Shown here: piece after piece, positions 1 through 8,691 of the stretch
Numbering within the stretch: position 1 is the first letter of the stretch
Layout: each line of letters starts with the position of its first letter
The notes under the pieces: generated by a model
Databases searched by the model: none
The model's input: the letters and a program-made list of their open reading frames with translations, nothing else
Told to the model about the DNA's origin: nothing
NCBI RefSeq assembly: GCF_002954225.1
Contig: NZ_PPTH01000016.1
Coordinates: 1 to 64,000 of the forward strand
Direction: 5' to 3'
Source of the DNA: Arthrobacter ruber
GTDB lineage: Bacteria; Actinomycetota; Actinomycetes; Actinomycetales; Micrococcaceae
Length of the DNA: 64,000 bases
Program-made: the position numbers and the translations under genes

Positions 1-109
1 CGCGTCGCGCCACCCCGGGCGCCCCGGCTCGACGCGGGCGGCTGACCGGCAGCGCGACCGCCGGGCCGGGCACTCCGGCTGGAGGCGGGCGGCCGACCCG
101 GCGGGGTGC

Positions 110-511
110 CTAGCGGTAGGTGGGCAGGTATGTCCCCGACGACGGGACGATCACCTTGCCGAGCGGGGCCAGCGACACCGGGATGAGCTTGAGGTTCGCG
201 ATGCCCAGGGGGATCCCGATGATGCTCGCGAACATCGGGATGGCCGTCAGCACGTGGCCGATGGCGATCCAGATACCGGCGACGAGCAGCCAGATGACAT
301 TGCCCACGGCGGTGAAGCCGTTCGCCGGCCCACCCCGGTTCACCACCGTCTGACCGAAGGGCCACAGCGCGTACAGGCCGATCCTGAACGAGGCGACCCC
401 GAACGGGATCGTGACGATCAGCAGGCAGCAGACGATGCCCGCCAGGAAGTACCCGAGGGCGAGCCAGATGCCGCCGAACAGAAGCCAGATGATGTTCAGG
501 AGTGCGCTCAT
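110..511 (-). CDS. YccF-family inner membrane protein
   Basis: Small hydrophobic protein of 133 residues made of two similar halves, each with a membrane hairpin and an IPFG or IPLG turn (residues about 5-55 and 68-115). This duplicated layout is typical of the YccF domain family, whose biochemical role is unknown. The start at 511 was chosen because the hydrophobic repeat begins there; the open frame continues upstream but only as Arg/Pro-rich shadow sequence across the terminator and the helicase gene. It is separated from the upstream helicase gene by a strong inverted repeat, so it is probably its own transcript or a read-through product. No motif suggests a substrate. Confidence 0.85.
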   Translation of the reverse strand: MSALLNIIWLLFGGIWLALGYFLAGIVCCLLIVTIPFGVASFRIGLYALWPFGQTVVNRGGPANGFTAVGNVIWLLVAGIWIAIGHVLTAIPMFASIIGIPLGIANLKLIPVSLAPLGKVIVPSSGTYLPTYR

Positions 512-557
512 GCCGCCATTGTTCCGCACACTCGACGACGCCGCATCCACCAGGACG

Positions 558-597
558 GGGAAAGGCCCCCTACCCGGACGGGCAGGGGGCCTTTCCC
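558..597. terminator. Perfect 14-bp stem intrinsic terminator
   Basis: The arms at 558-571 and 584-597 are exactly complementary (GGGAAAGGCCCCCT and its reverse complement) around a 12-nt loop. It lies 20 nt beyond the stop codon of the minus-strand helicase gene. The A and T tracts inside the arms allow termination in either direction. Confidence 0.85.
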
Positions 598-617
598 TTG
601 TGCTGCAACGGGTCGTG

Positions 618-2291
618 CTAGCGCGGGCGACGGTCGTTCGACGCCGGGGCGCCCGCCCTGCGGGAGCCGGGGGCGCGACGGGCGCCCTCGGTCCGGGGAG
701 CGGACGACGGCGCGTGGCTGCGCTGGCCGCCGGCAGCCGGGGCTCCCGCGGCCGTGCGACGGACGGCGTCGCCGACGCGCTGACCCGAGGCGGGTCGGCG
801 GCTGCGCGTCGACGTCTCCGAGGCCGTACGGGGCTCGTCGGCCCGTCGGCGTCCGCCGGTCTTCGCGGCAGCACCGGCATCCGACCCGAAGCGCGGTGCC
901 TGCGGCTGGTCCTTGCGGCGGTCGGCGCGGTTGCCCTGCGCGGACTGCGGTTCGGCGGAGACGCGGCCGCGTCCACCGCGTCCTCCACGGCCTCCGGCGG
1001 TCGGAGCAGCCGCGCCACGGCGGGCGCGCTTGCGCTCGGCGTTGGCACCGGTGGAGGTGCCCTCGCCGCGTGTCGCCTCACGGGTGGCGAGCAGTGCGGC
1101 ACGGGTGCGGGGATCGATCTTGTCCGCGACGTCGCCGGTCAGGGACAGCACGAGCGGCGAGGTCGCCTTGACGGTCTCGAACGCGACGTCGACCCCGGCG
1201 GCCTTCATCAGCTTCTGCACCTCGGACTTCTGCTCGGGCAGGGTGATCGTGACGACCGTTCCCGAGGATCCGGCGCGGGCCGTGCGGCCCGAGCGGTGCA
1301 GGTACGCCTTGTGCTCCGTGGGCGGGTCCACGTGGACCACGAGCTCGACGTCGTCCACGTGCACGCCACGGGCTGCGACGTCGGTGGCGACCAGGACGCG
1401 GACGTCACCGGAGGAGAACTCGGCCAGGTTCCTGTCCCGGGCGTTCTGGGAGAGGTTGCCGTGCAGGTCGACGGCGGGGATACCGGCATCCGTCAGGGTC
1501 TTCGCCAGCTTGCGGGCGTGGTGCTTGGTGCGCATGAAGAGCAGGCGGCGTCCGCTGCCGGAGGCGAGCTGCACGATGAGCTGCTTCTTCTGCGTCTGGT
1601 CGCCGATCATCAGCACGTGGTGCTCCATGGTGGTGACCGCGGCCTGGGGGTCGTCGACCGAGTGGGTGACGGGGTTGGTCATGTAGCGGTTGACCACCTT
1701 GTCCACACCGTTGTCGAGCGTGGCGGAGAACAGCAGGCGCTGGCCGTCGGCGGGGGTGGTGTCGAGCAGCTTCTTCACGACGGGCAGGAAGCCGAGGTCG
1801 GCCATGTGATCGGCCTCGTCCAGGATGGTGATCTCCACGGACTCGAGCGTGATGAGCTTCTGGCGCATCAGGTCCTCGAGACGCCCGGGGCAGGCGATGA
1901 CGATGTCGACGCCGGCACGCAGCGCCTTCTCCTGGCGCTGCTGGGACACACCGCCGTAGATCACGGTGGTGTTGAGTCCGAGCTGGTTCGCGAGCGGCTC
2001 GACGGTGGCGTTGATCTGTGTCGCGAGCTCGCGGGTCGGGGCGAGCACGAGGGCCAGGGGGCGTCCCGGCTTGCGCCGGTACGCCGCTTCCTGCTCGGCG
2101 AGGCGGGCGACCATGGGCAGCGCGAAGGCGAGGGTCTTACCCGAGCCGGTGCGGCCGCGGCCGAGGACGTCACGTCCTGCGAGGGAGTCCGGGAGGGACT
2201 TCACCTGGATGGGGAACGGTTCGGCGATCCCCTGCGCGGCGAGGTTCTCGACCAGCGCTTTGGGCACACCGAGGGCAGCAAAAGTAGTCAT
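618..2291 (-). CDS. DEAD-box ATP-dependent RNA helicase
   Basis: Cytosolic RNA helicase of 557 residues that would unwind short RNA duplexes, in rRNA maturation, mRNA turnover or cold adaptation. Motifs in order: Q motif with FPIQ (about residue 25), Walker A GRTGSGKT, PTRELA, DEAD within ILDEADHMADLGF, SAT, and HRSGRTARAG. The last 150 or so residues are a basic Arg/Gly/Ala-rich tail, common in actinobacterial RhlE/DeaD-like helicases for RNA binding. The ATG at 2291 places the Q motif at the usual distance from the N-terminus, and a purine-rich GAGAAGAAAG lies about 14 nt upstream. An in-frame TTG at 2408 would add an unlikely 39 residues. A 5' leader of about 200 nt precedes it. Confidence 0.93.
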   Translation of the reverse strand: MTTFAALGVPKALVENLAAQGIAEPFPIQVKSLPDSLAGRDVLGRGRTGSGKTLAFALPMVARLAEQEAAYRRKPGRPLALVLAPTRELATQINATVEPLANQLGLNTTVIYGGVSQQRQEKALRAGVDIVIACPGRLEDLMRQKLITLESVEITILDEADHMADLGFLPVVKKLLDTTPADGQRLLFSATLDNGVDKVVNRYMTNPVTHSVDDPQAAVTTMEHHVLMIGDQTQKKQLIVQLASGSGRRLLFMRTKHHARKLAKTLTDAGIPAVDLHGNLSQNARDRNLAEFSSGDVRVLVATDVAARGVHVDDVELVVHVDPPTEHKAYLHRSGRTARAGSSGTVVTITLPEQKSEVQKLMKAAGVDVAFETVKATSPLVLSLTGDVADKIDPRTRAALLATREATRGEGTSTGANAERKRARRGAAAPTAGGRGGRGGRGRVSAEPQSAQGNRADRRKDQPQAPRFGSDAGAAAKTGGRRRADEPRTASETSTRSRRPASGQRVGDAVRRTAAGAPAAGGQRSHAPSSAPRTEGARRAPGSRRAGAPASNDRRPR

Positions 2292-2631
2292 GGAAAGTAC
2301 ACGAACTTTCTTCTCATCTTCCCGGCACCGGGCGGTGCGGGGGTTCGCCGAAGAAAAGTCAGACAGTGTCCACCGCGCTTCCGGTCTCGGAAGCTGGATG
2401 CGGGACAAAAGAATGCGTTCTAGCGACGCAGGCTGCGCATCTCACTGGCGGAACCGATCCGCCCTGCGCAGGCAAGTATCCCCAGTTTACCAGCAGTGAC
2501 GCTCCTGGCCCGCATCGGCGGAGACGGCGCGCCCCCGCACCACGGGAACCGGGCTCCGGGGTCTCGCCCCGGCCCGGCGCATCTGCGAGGGTGGGACCAC
2601 CAGCGCCGGTACCGTGCCAGGAGGAACCCCC
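2292..2631. other. Divergent intergenic region with structured helicase leader
   Basis: There is no gene in these 340 bases between the helicase and peptidase starts. On the minus strand I see possible -10 boxes GATACT (2475-2480) and TAAACT (2484-2489), which would give a leader of about 180 nt. The leader holds a 6-bp hairpin (CTTCCG/CGGAAG, 2378-2393) and GC-rich complementary segments near 2320-2345. Long structured leaders are known for cold-regulated or autoregulated DEAD-box genes, but no known motif is recognised here. Confidence 0.4.
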
Positions 2632-3876
2632 ATGACTTCGTCCCCAGCCACCCTGCTCGAGGATGCCCGATCACTCGCGGGTGACATCACCGACCTGCGG
2701 CACCGTCTGCACCGCGAGCCGGAGCTGGGCCTGCAGCTGCCGCGCACCCAGGAGAAGGTGCTGGCGGCCCTCGACGGGCTCCCCTACGAGATCACCCTCG
2801 GAACGGACACCACCTCGGTCACCGCCGTCCTGCGCGGCGGCGCCGCGCGGGAGGGCGAGGCTCCCGTGGTGCTCCTCCGCGGCGACATGGATGCCCTGCC
2901 GGTCCAGGAGGCCGCCGGCGTCCCCTACTCCTCCGAGGTCGCCGGCGTGATGCACGCCTGCGGCCACGACCTGCACACCGCCATGCTCGCCGGGGCCGCC
3001 ACGCTCCTCGCCGAGCGCCGGGAGCAGCTGGCGGGCGATATCGTGCTCATGTTCCAGCCCGGCGAGGAGGGGCACGACGGCGCCGGCGTCATGATCCGCG
3101 AGGGCGTCCTGGATGCCGCAGGCAGGAGGCCCGACGCCGCCTACGGCCTGCACGTGGTGTCCTCGCTCATACCCACCGGGGTGTTCACCAGCCGGTCCGG
3201 GCCTCTGATGTCGGCGTCGGACGGGTTGACGATCACGGTCCGGGGCGCGGGCGGGCACGGGTCCTCGCCGCACTCCGCCAAGGACCCGGTGACGGTGGCC
3301 GCGGAGATCGTCACGCAGTTGCAGGTCGTGATCACCCGGCAGTTCGACATGTTCGACCCCGTGGTGCTGTCCGTCGGGGTGCTGCGCGCAGGCACGCAGC
3401 GCAACATCATCCCGGAGACGGCGCGGATCGAGGCGACCGTCCGCACGTTCTCGGCAGTGAACAGGGACAGGATGGCGGAGGCGGTCCCCCGCCTGGTGCG
3501 GCACCTCGTAGCCGCCCACGGGCTCGAGGCGGACGTCGAGTACGTCCACGAGTACCCCGTCACCGTCACCGACCCCGACGAGACGGCACACGCCGAGGCG
3601 CAGGTCGGCGCACTGCTCGGGACCGACCGGTACCTCACCATGCCCCGGCCCCTGAGCGGGTCCGAGGACTTCTCCCGCATCCTCGAGGCCGTGCCCGGCA
3701 GTTTCGTGTTCCTCTCGGCGGTGACCCCGGGCGTCGAGCCGGTCACGGCACCCTTCAACCACTCGCCGTACGCCGTCTTCGACGACAGCGTCCTCCCCGA
3801 CGGCGCGGCCCTCTACGCGCAGCTCGCGATCAGCCGCCTCGACGCCGCAGCCGGCGCTGGTCCACACCGGCGATAG
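2632..3876 (+). CDS. M20-family amidohydrolase (N-acyl amino acid or hippurate hydrolase type)
   Basis: Zinc metallohydrolase of 414 residues that would cleave N-acyl or N-benzoyl amino acids or a related amide. M20D landmarks: RGDMDALP (metal Asp), a metal Cys/His cluster in MHACGHDLHTAML, a catalytic Glu pair in QPGEEGHDGAG, GLHV, a GGHGSSPH dimerisation-domain motif, and the C-terminal metal His region SGSEDFS. ATG 2632 has an ideal AGGAGG seven bases upstream (2619-2624); an in-frame GTG at 2614 lacks one. It is monocistronic, divergent from the helicase and convergent with the GAF-ANTAR gene 15 bp away. The substrate cannot be told from sequence. Confidence 0.9.
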   Translation: MTSSPATLLEDARSLAGDITDLRHRLHREPELGLQLPRTQEKVLAALDGLPYEITLGTDTTSVTAVLRGGAAREGEAPVVLLRGDMDALPVQEAAGVPYSSEVAGVMHACGHDLHTAMLAGAATLLAERREQLAGDIVLMFQPGEEGHDGAGVMIREGVLDAAGRRPDAAYGLHVVSSLIPTGVFTSRSGPLMSASDGLTITVRGAGGHGSSPHSAKDPVTVAAEIVTQLQVVITRQFDMFDPVVLSVGVLRAGTQRNIIPETARIEATVRTFSAVNRDRMAEAVPRLVRHLVAAHGLEADVEYVHEYPVTVTDPDETAHAEAQVGALLGTDRYLTMPRPLSGSEDFSRILEAVPGSFVFLSAVTPGVEPVTAPFNHSPYAVFDDSVLPDGAALYAQLAISRLDAAAGAGPHRR

Positions 3877-3891
3877 GGCGGCGGTCCCCGC

Positions 3892-4641
3892 CTACTCCGC
3901 GATCCGGCGCCGTGTCGCCAGATCTCCGCGGACGGCGAGCTGCTCGGCGACCTCGATCAGCTTGGTGTTGGTCTTCGTGCTCGCGGAGGAGAGCACCAGG
4001 AACGCCTCGTGGGCGGTGAGCTTGTGGCGTTCCATGAGGATGCCCTTCGCCTGGCCGATGACGTCCCTGGTGATGAGCGCGGCGTTGAGGTCTGAGATCT
4101 CCTGCGCGTCGGAGAGGGCGATCGCGGCGTGGGCCGCGACCAGCAGGCCGACCTGCTCGTAGTCCTCACCGAACTCGCCCACCTCCGCGCCGTACAGGTT
4201 CAGCGCACCGAGGTTGTCGTCGTCGACGAAGAGCTGGAAGGAGAGCATGCTGCGCGCTCCGGCGTCCCAGGCACGCCGTGCGAAGTCTGGCCACCGGGGC
4301 TCGTCCCTCAGACTCGGTACCCGGACGATGCGTTCACGGAAGACCGCATCGAGACACGGACCCTGCCCGGTCCGGGTCTGCAGGTCGTCGATGATCCGGG
4401 GCAGGTCCCCCGACGCGGCCCGCGATTCCACGCGCCGCCGGGCCCGGACGAGGCTGATGGAGCCCTCCGCCGCGGGCGGGATGAGGGACAGGGCGGCGTG
4501 GACGATCTCGGCGAGGGTCGAATCCACGTCGGGTTGGCGACGGAGTCCGCGCGCGAGCTCACTCAACTGCAGGGCGAGACCGCCCGTGGCCTCGCCGCCT
4601 CCAGCTGCCGCCGGCGCCACCGCATCAGGACCCGTGTTCAT
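3892..4641 (-). CDS. GAF and ANTAR domain RNA-binding regulator
   Basis: Predicted transcription antitermination protein of 249 residues: an N-terminal GAF sensor (about 45-165) and a C-terminal ANTAR domain (about 175-235) with ALITRDVIGQAKGILMER and the Ala-rich helix that binds paired RNA hairpins. In characterised ANTAR proteins a sensor exposes the ANTAR domain, which stabilises an antiterminator in a target leader. No histidine kinase or obvious target is adjacent. ATG 4641 follows a good GAGGAGG with six-base spacing. A second protein of the same architecture lies at 31246-32028. Confidence 0.9.
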   Translation of the reverse strand: MNTGPDAVAPAAAGGGEATGGLALQLSELARGLRRQPDVDSTLAEIVHAALSLIPPAAEGSISLVRARRRVESRAASGDLPRIIDDLQTRTGQGPCLDAVFRERIVRVPSLRDEPRWPDFARRAWDAGARSMLSFQLFVDDDNLGALNLYGAEVGEFGEDYEQVGLLVAAHAAIALSDAQEISDLNAALITRDVIGQAKGILMERHKLTAHEAFLVLSSASTKTNTKLIEVAEQLAVRGDLATRRRIAE

Positions 4642-4901
4642 GTCGCGCCTCCTCGGGTTCGTCACATCACTCTGCCACTGTCCGCGTGGGCACACCAGTG
4701 CATCGCCCCGCGGCGGTGCACCCGATCGACGATGCACAGCGCCCCGATGCGATGACCACCCGGTCCGACGATGGGGTGCCCGGCGCAGCAGCGGATGCGC
4801 GGTTCACCCGTGGCGTAGGGATTCCCCGGGCGCTCCTCGCCGGCCGCAGGCCGTGCCCGGCGGCGGTACCGGCGGGCGTGCTGCCGGTAGCCTTGGAGGT
4901 G

Positions 4902-5780
4902 ATGGAGCCCTCAGCACAGACCCCCGACCAGCCGCACCGCGCCCAGCCCGTCTCCTTCGTCCGGCGGGGCTCACGCCTCCAGGGCCGGCGCCGCGAGGCC
5001 TGGGACGACCTCGCCGAGGACTTCCTCATCGACGTACCGCGCATCGAGAACGCCGACACGTCCGTGGCTCCGGGCTTCGTGTTCGACGCCGGAACCGCCT
5101 TCGGGCGGACCGCCCCGCTCGTCGTGGAGGTGGGCTCGGGACTCGGCGAGGCCATCACGCACGCCGCGGAACAGGACCCGGACCGCGACTACCTCGCCCT
5201 GGAGGTCTACCGGCCGGGGCTGGCCCAGACGATGCTCCGTATCAGCCAGAAGGACCTGACGAACGTGCGGACCGCTCAGGTCGACGCGGCGGAGGCCTTC
5301 GCCGGCATGATCCCGGCGTCCTCCGTCGCGGAACTGTGGACGTTCTTCCCCGACCCCTGGCACAAGGCGCGGCACCACAAGCGGCGGCTCGTCAAGGACG
5401 ACTACGTGGAGCTGGCCGCGCGCATCCTCGAGCCCGGCGGACTCTTCCGCCTGGCCACGGACTGGTCCAGCTATGCGGTGCAGATGCGCGAGGTCCTCGA
5501 TGCGAGCGGGCGCTTCGAGAATCTGCACGACGGCGAGCGCGCCGGAGCCGCGAGCCCCCTCACCCAGGTGTGGGAGAGCGGCGTGGAATCGGTGGTGGGC
5601 GGCGCCCCGGTGCGTGAGGGACGCGACCCGGTGAGCACCGGCAACACGGGCGTCAACGAGGGCGTCGACGAGCGCGGAGGCTGGGCGCCGCGTTTCGAGG
5701 GGCGGACCCTCACGAGCTTCGAGAACAAGGCGATCAAGGCCGGGCGGATGGTCTTCGACCTCACCTACCGGCGTCGCTGA
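4902..5780 (+). CDS. trmB: tRNA (guanine-N7-)-methyltransferase
   Basis: Methylates G46 of tRNA using S-adenosylmethionine. Of 292 residues, the core shows the SAM-binding motif VEVGSGLGEA (about 70-80) and the family hallmark FFPDPWHKARHHKRR (about 148-162), followed by ATDW. The frame is open far upstream, but family similarity begins only at EAWDDLAEDF, so the ATG at 4902 fits. A TAGCCT box ends eight bases before it and GGAGG is too close to act as a normal ribosome site, so the mRNA may be leaderless. A Gly/Thr/Asn-rich insertion (about residues 235-260) precedes the conserved TSFENKAIKAGR end. Confidence 0.92.
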   Translation: MEPSAQTPDQPHRAQPVSFVRRGSRLQGRRREAWDDLAEDFLIDVPRIENADTSVAPGFVFDAGTAFGRTAPLVVEVGSGLGEAITHAAEQDPDRDYLALEVYRPGLAQTMLRISQKDLTNVRTAQVDAAEAFAGMIPASSVAELWTFFPDPWHKARHHKRRLVKDDYVELAARILEPGGLFRLATDWSSYAVQMREVLDASGRFENLHDGERAGAASPLTQVWESGVESVVGGAPVREGRDPVSTGNTGVNEGVDERGGWAPRFEGRTLTSFENKAIKAGRMVFDLTYRRR

Positions 5781-5822
5781 CCGACGCCTCCCCGGACGCG
5801 TACACCGACAGAAGCAGGGACC

Positions 5823-6854
5823 ATGGGACTCTTCAGCCGCCGGGCACCATCCCGCCGCGGACACGGCAGGGACCCCGTCGCGGCGTTCTGGCAGTGGTGG
5901 GCCGAGGACGGCGAGGAACTGCTCACCACAGCCACGAGGGCCGGTGACTTCGACGCCTACGTGGACGTGATGACCCACAGGGTGAGGGCGATCGCCCGGG
6001 GCCTGGAGTGGGAGACGCGCACAGGTGTCGGTGCCGAGCACACCCTGTGCCTCTCCAGCGGAGGCGATGCCGCGCTGCGTCCCGTGGCCGAGCGCTGGTA
6101 CCGGGCGGCGCCGCCGCCGAGCAGGCGCTGGGAATTCATGCCCGCCCGCAGCGCGCGGCCCGACATGCTCGACTCCACCATCACGTACCGCGGCAGGACG
6201 TTCGACCTCCGCCGCACCAGGGTCCACGCGGCGGTGACCCGCAAGGGTGACGGGTTCATCGTCTCCGTGTACAACCCCGGGTTCACGGGTCGCTGGGACG
6301 ACGAGCACGGCCTGTGCGTCCTCGTCCTCGAGTGGCTGCTGGGCGAGGACGACGTCGAACGCTGGGTACGCCGCGTGGACTGCATCGCGACCGACGTCGT
6401 GGACAGCATCGCGGCCGTGGACCTGCCGGCGCGGGTGGCCGACCTGGCGGGCACGCTGCCCCCGCCGGCGTGGCTGCTGATGCAGGGGTCACTCGGCGCC
6501 GGCGACCCGATCCTGGTGCGGGTCCTGCGCCCGCTGCGGTGGATCGACCACCCGCGCTTCGATCTCCACACGGCGCTGCGGGTCCCCTTCGAGGCCGACG
6601 GGCAGGGCCTGCCCCTGCCGGCGGTGCTCGGCGTCCTCGACGATCTCGAGGACACCCTCGTGCGGTCCCTCGGTCACCGTGGGATGCTCGTCGCCGCCGA
6701 GACCTCCAGGGGCGTCAGGACCCTCCACTTCTACTCCGATTCGGAGGACCAGAACGGGCGTGACGTGCTCGACGCCGCCGCTCGCGACCGGCGTCCCGTC
6801 ACCGCCCGGCACTCGCTCGATCCCGGGTGGAGGAAGGTCCAGGACTTCGCGTGA
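5823..6854 (+). CDS. Uncharacterised protein, possibly DUF695-like
   Basis: Soluble protein of 343 residues with no signal peptide or membrane segment. It opens with a basic stretch then FWQWW (about 21-25). The C-terminal third (about 255-343), with HRGMLVAAETSRGVRTLHFY and a final GWRKVQDF, resembles the DUF695 type found at the ends of several uncharacterised proteins. I do not recognise a catalytic motif. It starts 42 bp after trmB on the same strand and may share its transcript; a purine-rich AGAAGCAGGG precedes the ATG. Confidence 0.7.
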   Translation: MGLFSRRAPSRRGHGRDPVAAFWQWWAEDGEELLTTATRAGDFDAYVDVMTHRVRAIARGLEWETRTGVGAEHTLCLSSGGDAALRPVAERWYRAAPPPSRRWEFMPARSARPDMLDSTITYRGRTFDLRRTRVHAAVTRKGDGFIVSVYNPGFTGRWDDEHGLCVLVLEWLLGEDDVERWVRRVDCIATDVVDSIAAVDLPARVADLAGTLPPPAWLLMQGSLGAGDPILVRVLRPLRWIDHPRFDLHTALRVPFEADGQGLPLPAVLGVLDDLEDTLVRSLGHRGMLVAAETSRGVRTLHFYSDSEDQNGRDVLDAAARDRRPVTARHSLDPGWRKVQDFA

Positions 6855-6872
6855 CCGGGCACCGGTCCCGGT
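6854..6872. terminator. Short hairpin between convergent genes
   Basis: ACCGGG (6854-6859) and CCCGGT (6867-6872) pair around a seven-base loop in the 22-bp gap between two convergent genes. It is short and lacks a T tract, so only a weak bidirectional terminator is suggested. Confidence 0.35.
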
Positions 6873-6876
6873 GGGC

Positions 6877-7470
6877 TCAGGGAGCCGCCGCCGGCGCTCC
6901 GGTGAAGGACTGCAGAGTGATGCTCGCGATGCGCCGCCCTTCGGTGGTGGCGGTATTCACGTCCGTCCCACGCAGGATCATCCCGAGGACCCCGGTGTAG
7001 ATCAGGACGAGGTGGCGTGCCAGGAGCGCGGCTCCGTCGGCGCCGACGAGGGGAGCCGACAGGTCTTCGAGCCGCCCCAGCAACAGCCGGGTGTCGTCGC
7101 CCAGGGTGGCCTCGAGGTCGGGACCCGGGTGCGGGGTCTCCGCGGTGACCCCGAGGAACACGCACCACCGGGAAGGTGTGACCCCCTGCCGATACCGTGC
7201 GAGGGCTGCGAAGAGCGCGAGCACCTTCTCCTCGGGGGTGGGCGCCTCGTCGACGCACTCCTGCCAGGTCGTGTCCCACCGGGACAGCCTGCGCTGCAGG
7301 GCGTGGGTGATCAGCCCCTCCTTGTTGCCGAAGTGCGCGTACAGCGTCGCCGGTGACACCTGGGCGCGCTCGAGGATCGCATCCACGGGGGTGGCGGTGA
7401 CACCTCGCGTCGCGGCCAGGTCCTCTGCCGCATCGAGGAGTCGATCTCGCGCTGTCGGTTGTCGTGCCAT
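6877..7470 (-). CDS. TetR-family transcriptional repressor
   Basis: DNA-binding repressor of 197 residues. The N-terminal helix-turn-helix spans about 10-55 with the TetR pattern AQVSPATLYAHFGNKEGLI; the remaining helical part would bind an unknown ligand and dimerise. It is transcribed divergently from the MFS exporter at 7497, with a 27-bp near-perfect palindrome between them, so it most likely represses both genes and is released by an exporter substrate. ATG 7470 is chosen because MARQPTARDRLLDAA is a typical TetR N-terminus. Confidence 0.9.
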   Translation of the reverse strand: MARQPTARDRLLDAAEDLAATRGVTATPVDAILERAQVSPATLYAHFGNKEGLITHALQRRLSRWDTTWQECVDEAPTPEEKVLALFAALARYRQGVTPSRWCVFLGVTAETPHPGPDLEATLGDDTRLLLGRLEDLSAPLVGADGAALLARHLVLIYTGVLGMILRGTDVNTATTEGRRIASITLQSFTGAPAAAP

Positions 7471-7480
7471 GGAACAAGGG

Positions 7481-7510
7481 TATAACGTTCGTTTCAATGA
7501 AACGATCGTT
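7481..7510. promoter_or_regulatory. TetR operator overlapping divergent promoters
   Basis: Half-sites AACGTTCGTTTCA (7484-7496) and TGAAACGATCGTT (7498-7510) form an inverted repeat with one mismatch and a single-base centre. A plus-strand -10 box TATAAC (7481-7486), with TTGTCG (7459-7464) as a possible -35, overlaps the left arm; a minus-strand TATACC (7479-7484) abuts it. The ATG of the MFS gene (7497-7499) lies at the operator centre, so bound repressor would cover promoter, transcription start and start codon. Confidence 0.75.
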
Positions 7511-8672
7511 ACAGTTCGCCACGTCCCGTCGGGACCTCCTCTTCGCCGCATCCGCGGTCTCGCTCATCGCGGTCACCTACGGTCTGGCCCGGCTCGGCTA
7601 CGGACTGTTCCTGCCCGCCTTCTCGGCGTCGTTCCCGCTGCCGCCCGCGGTGAGCGGCCTGCTGGCCGCGGGTGCGTCGGTCCTCTACTGCGTCTCCGCC
7701 GGGATCGGCTTCCGCTTCGCCCAGGGTCATCCGCGGGCGGTGACGCTGCTCGCGGGCCTCTCGGCGGCTCTCGGCAGCATCGGCATCGCCGGCGCCCAGA
7801 CCACCCCGATCTTCGCCGCAGGGGTCCTGCTCGCCGGCACCGGAGCAGGCTTCGCGTCTCCCGCACTGGTGGAGCTGGTGCAGCGGAACACCGCACCGGA
7901 GGCCCGCGGGCGCCTGCAATCGGTGGTCAATTCGGGGACGGGCTTCGGCGTGGTCCTGGCGGGCGCCCTGTCCCTGGTGCTCGGTGAGGCGTGGCGCATG
8001 GCATGGGCGCTCGTGGCAGTGCTCGCCGTGACGTCCATGCTCGCCGTCCTGCGGCTCGACGGAAGCGCCGCCGCACCGGCTGCACCACCTCGGCCCGCTC
8101 CGTCCCTCGTCGCACGATCGAGCAGGCGCGGGCTGGCCCGGCCGCTGTGTGGGGCCTTCGTCTTCGGGATCGGGTGCGCCGCCGTGTGGGTGTACGGCCG
8201 GTCCACGCTCGAGCAGTCGGGCGGTATGAGCGAGGAGTTGTCGGCCGGCGCCTGGATAGCGCTGGGGCTCGGGGGCGCCGGCGCCACCCTGGTGTCGCGT
8301 TGGCTCGCCGGCCGCTCCGTCCCAGCCGCCTGGTCGCTGACCACCCTGGCGACGGCGGCGGCCACCGCACTCCTCGGGACGGTACCGGACTCCCTGCTCC
8401 TGGCCTACGCGGCCTCCGCCCTGTTCGGACTGGCCTACACGGCGGCGACCTCCGTGCTCATCCTGTGGGCCTCCACCACCGACGCGGGCAGCGCTGCGGG
8501 CACGTCGCTGCTGTTCACCTCCCTCGTGCTGGGGCAGGCGGCCGGCGCACCCCTCACCGGATTCCTGCTCCAGCAGGGCGGCGCGACGCTCGCCTTCGCG
8601 GTGGCGGCTCTCGCGTGCGCGGCGAGCACCGCTGCCGCCGCGCCGATCCGGGTGAAGGTGCGGGTGGAGTGA
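7497..8672 (+). CDS. MFS transporter, TetR-controlled
   Basis: Major facilitator membrane protein of 391 residues with about 12 hydrophobic helices, an early GLARLGYGLFLPAF segment and a loop near 210 separating the halves. Its divergent TetR regulator suggests efflux of a toxic compound, although the YbfB/CynX-type N-terminus leaves other substrates open. Start 7497 (MKRSLQF) has no ribosome-binding site and follows the -10 box by only 10 bp, so translation is probably from a leaderless or near-leaderless mRNA; an in-frame ATG at 7464 would fall upstream of that promoter. Confidence 0.85.
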   Translation: MKRSLQFATSRRDLLFAASAVSLIAVTYGLARLGYGLFLPAFSASFPLPPAVSGLLAAGASVLYCVSAGIGFRFAQGHPRAVTLLAGLSAALGSIGIAGAQTTPIFAAGVLLAGTGAGFASPALVELVQRNTAPEARGRLQSVVNSGTGFGVVLAGALSLVLGEAWRMAWALVAVLAVTSMLAVLRLDGSAAAPAAPPRPAPSLVARSSRRGLARPLCGAFVFGIGCAAVWVYGRSTLEQSGGMSEELSAGAWIALGLGGAGATLVSRWLAGRSVPAAWSLTTLATAAATALLGTVPDSLLLAYAASALFGLAYTAATSVLILWASTTDAGSAAGTSLLFTSLVLGQAAGAPLTGFLLQQGGATLAFAVAALACAASTAAAAPIRVKVRVE

Positions 8673-8691
8673 GAGGCGAGGCGCCGTCGGT

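Noticed and set aside
1-45. Possible end of a gene ending in TGA at 43-45
   Set aside because: Only 14 codons lie in the window and no family pattern is visible, so a call would not be supported.
1961-2173. Small minus-strand frame within the helicase gene
   Set aside because: It lies wholly inside the helicase coding region in another frame and has shadow composition.
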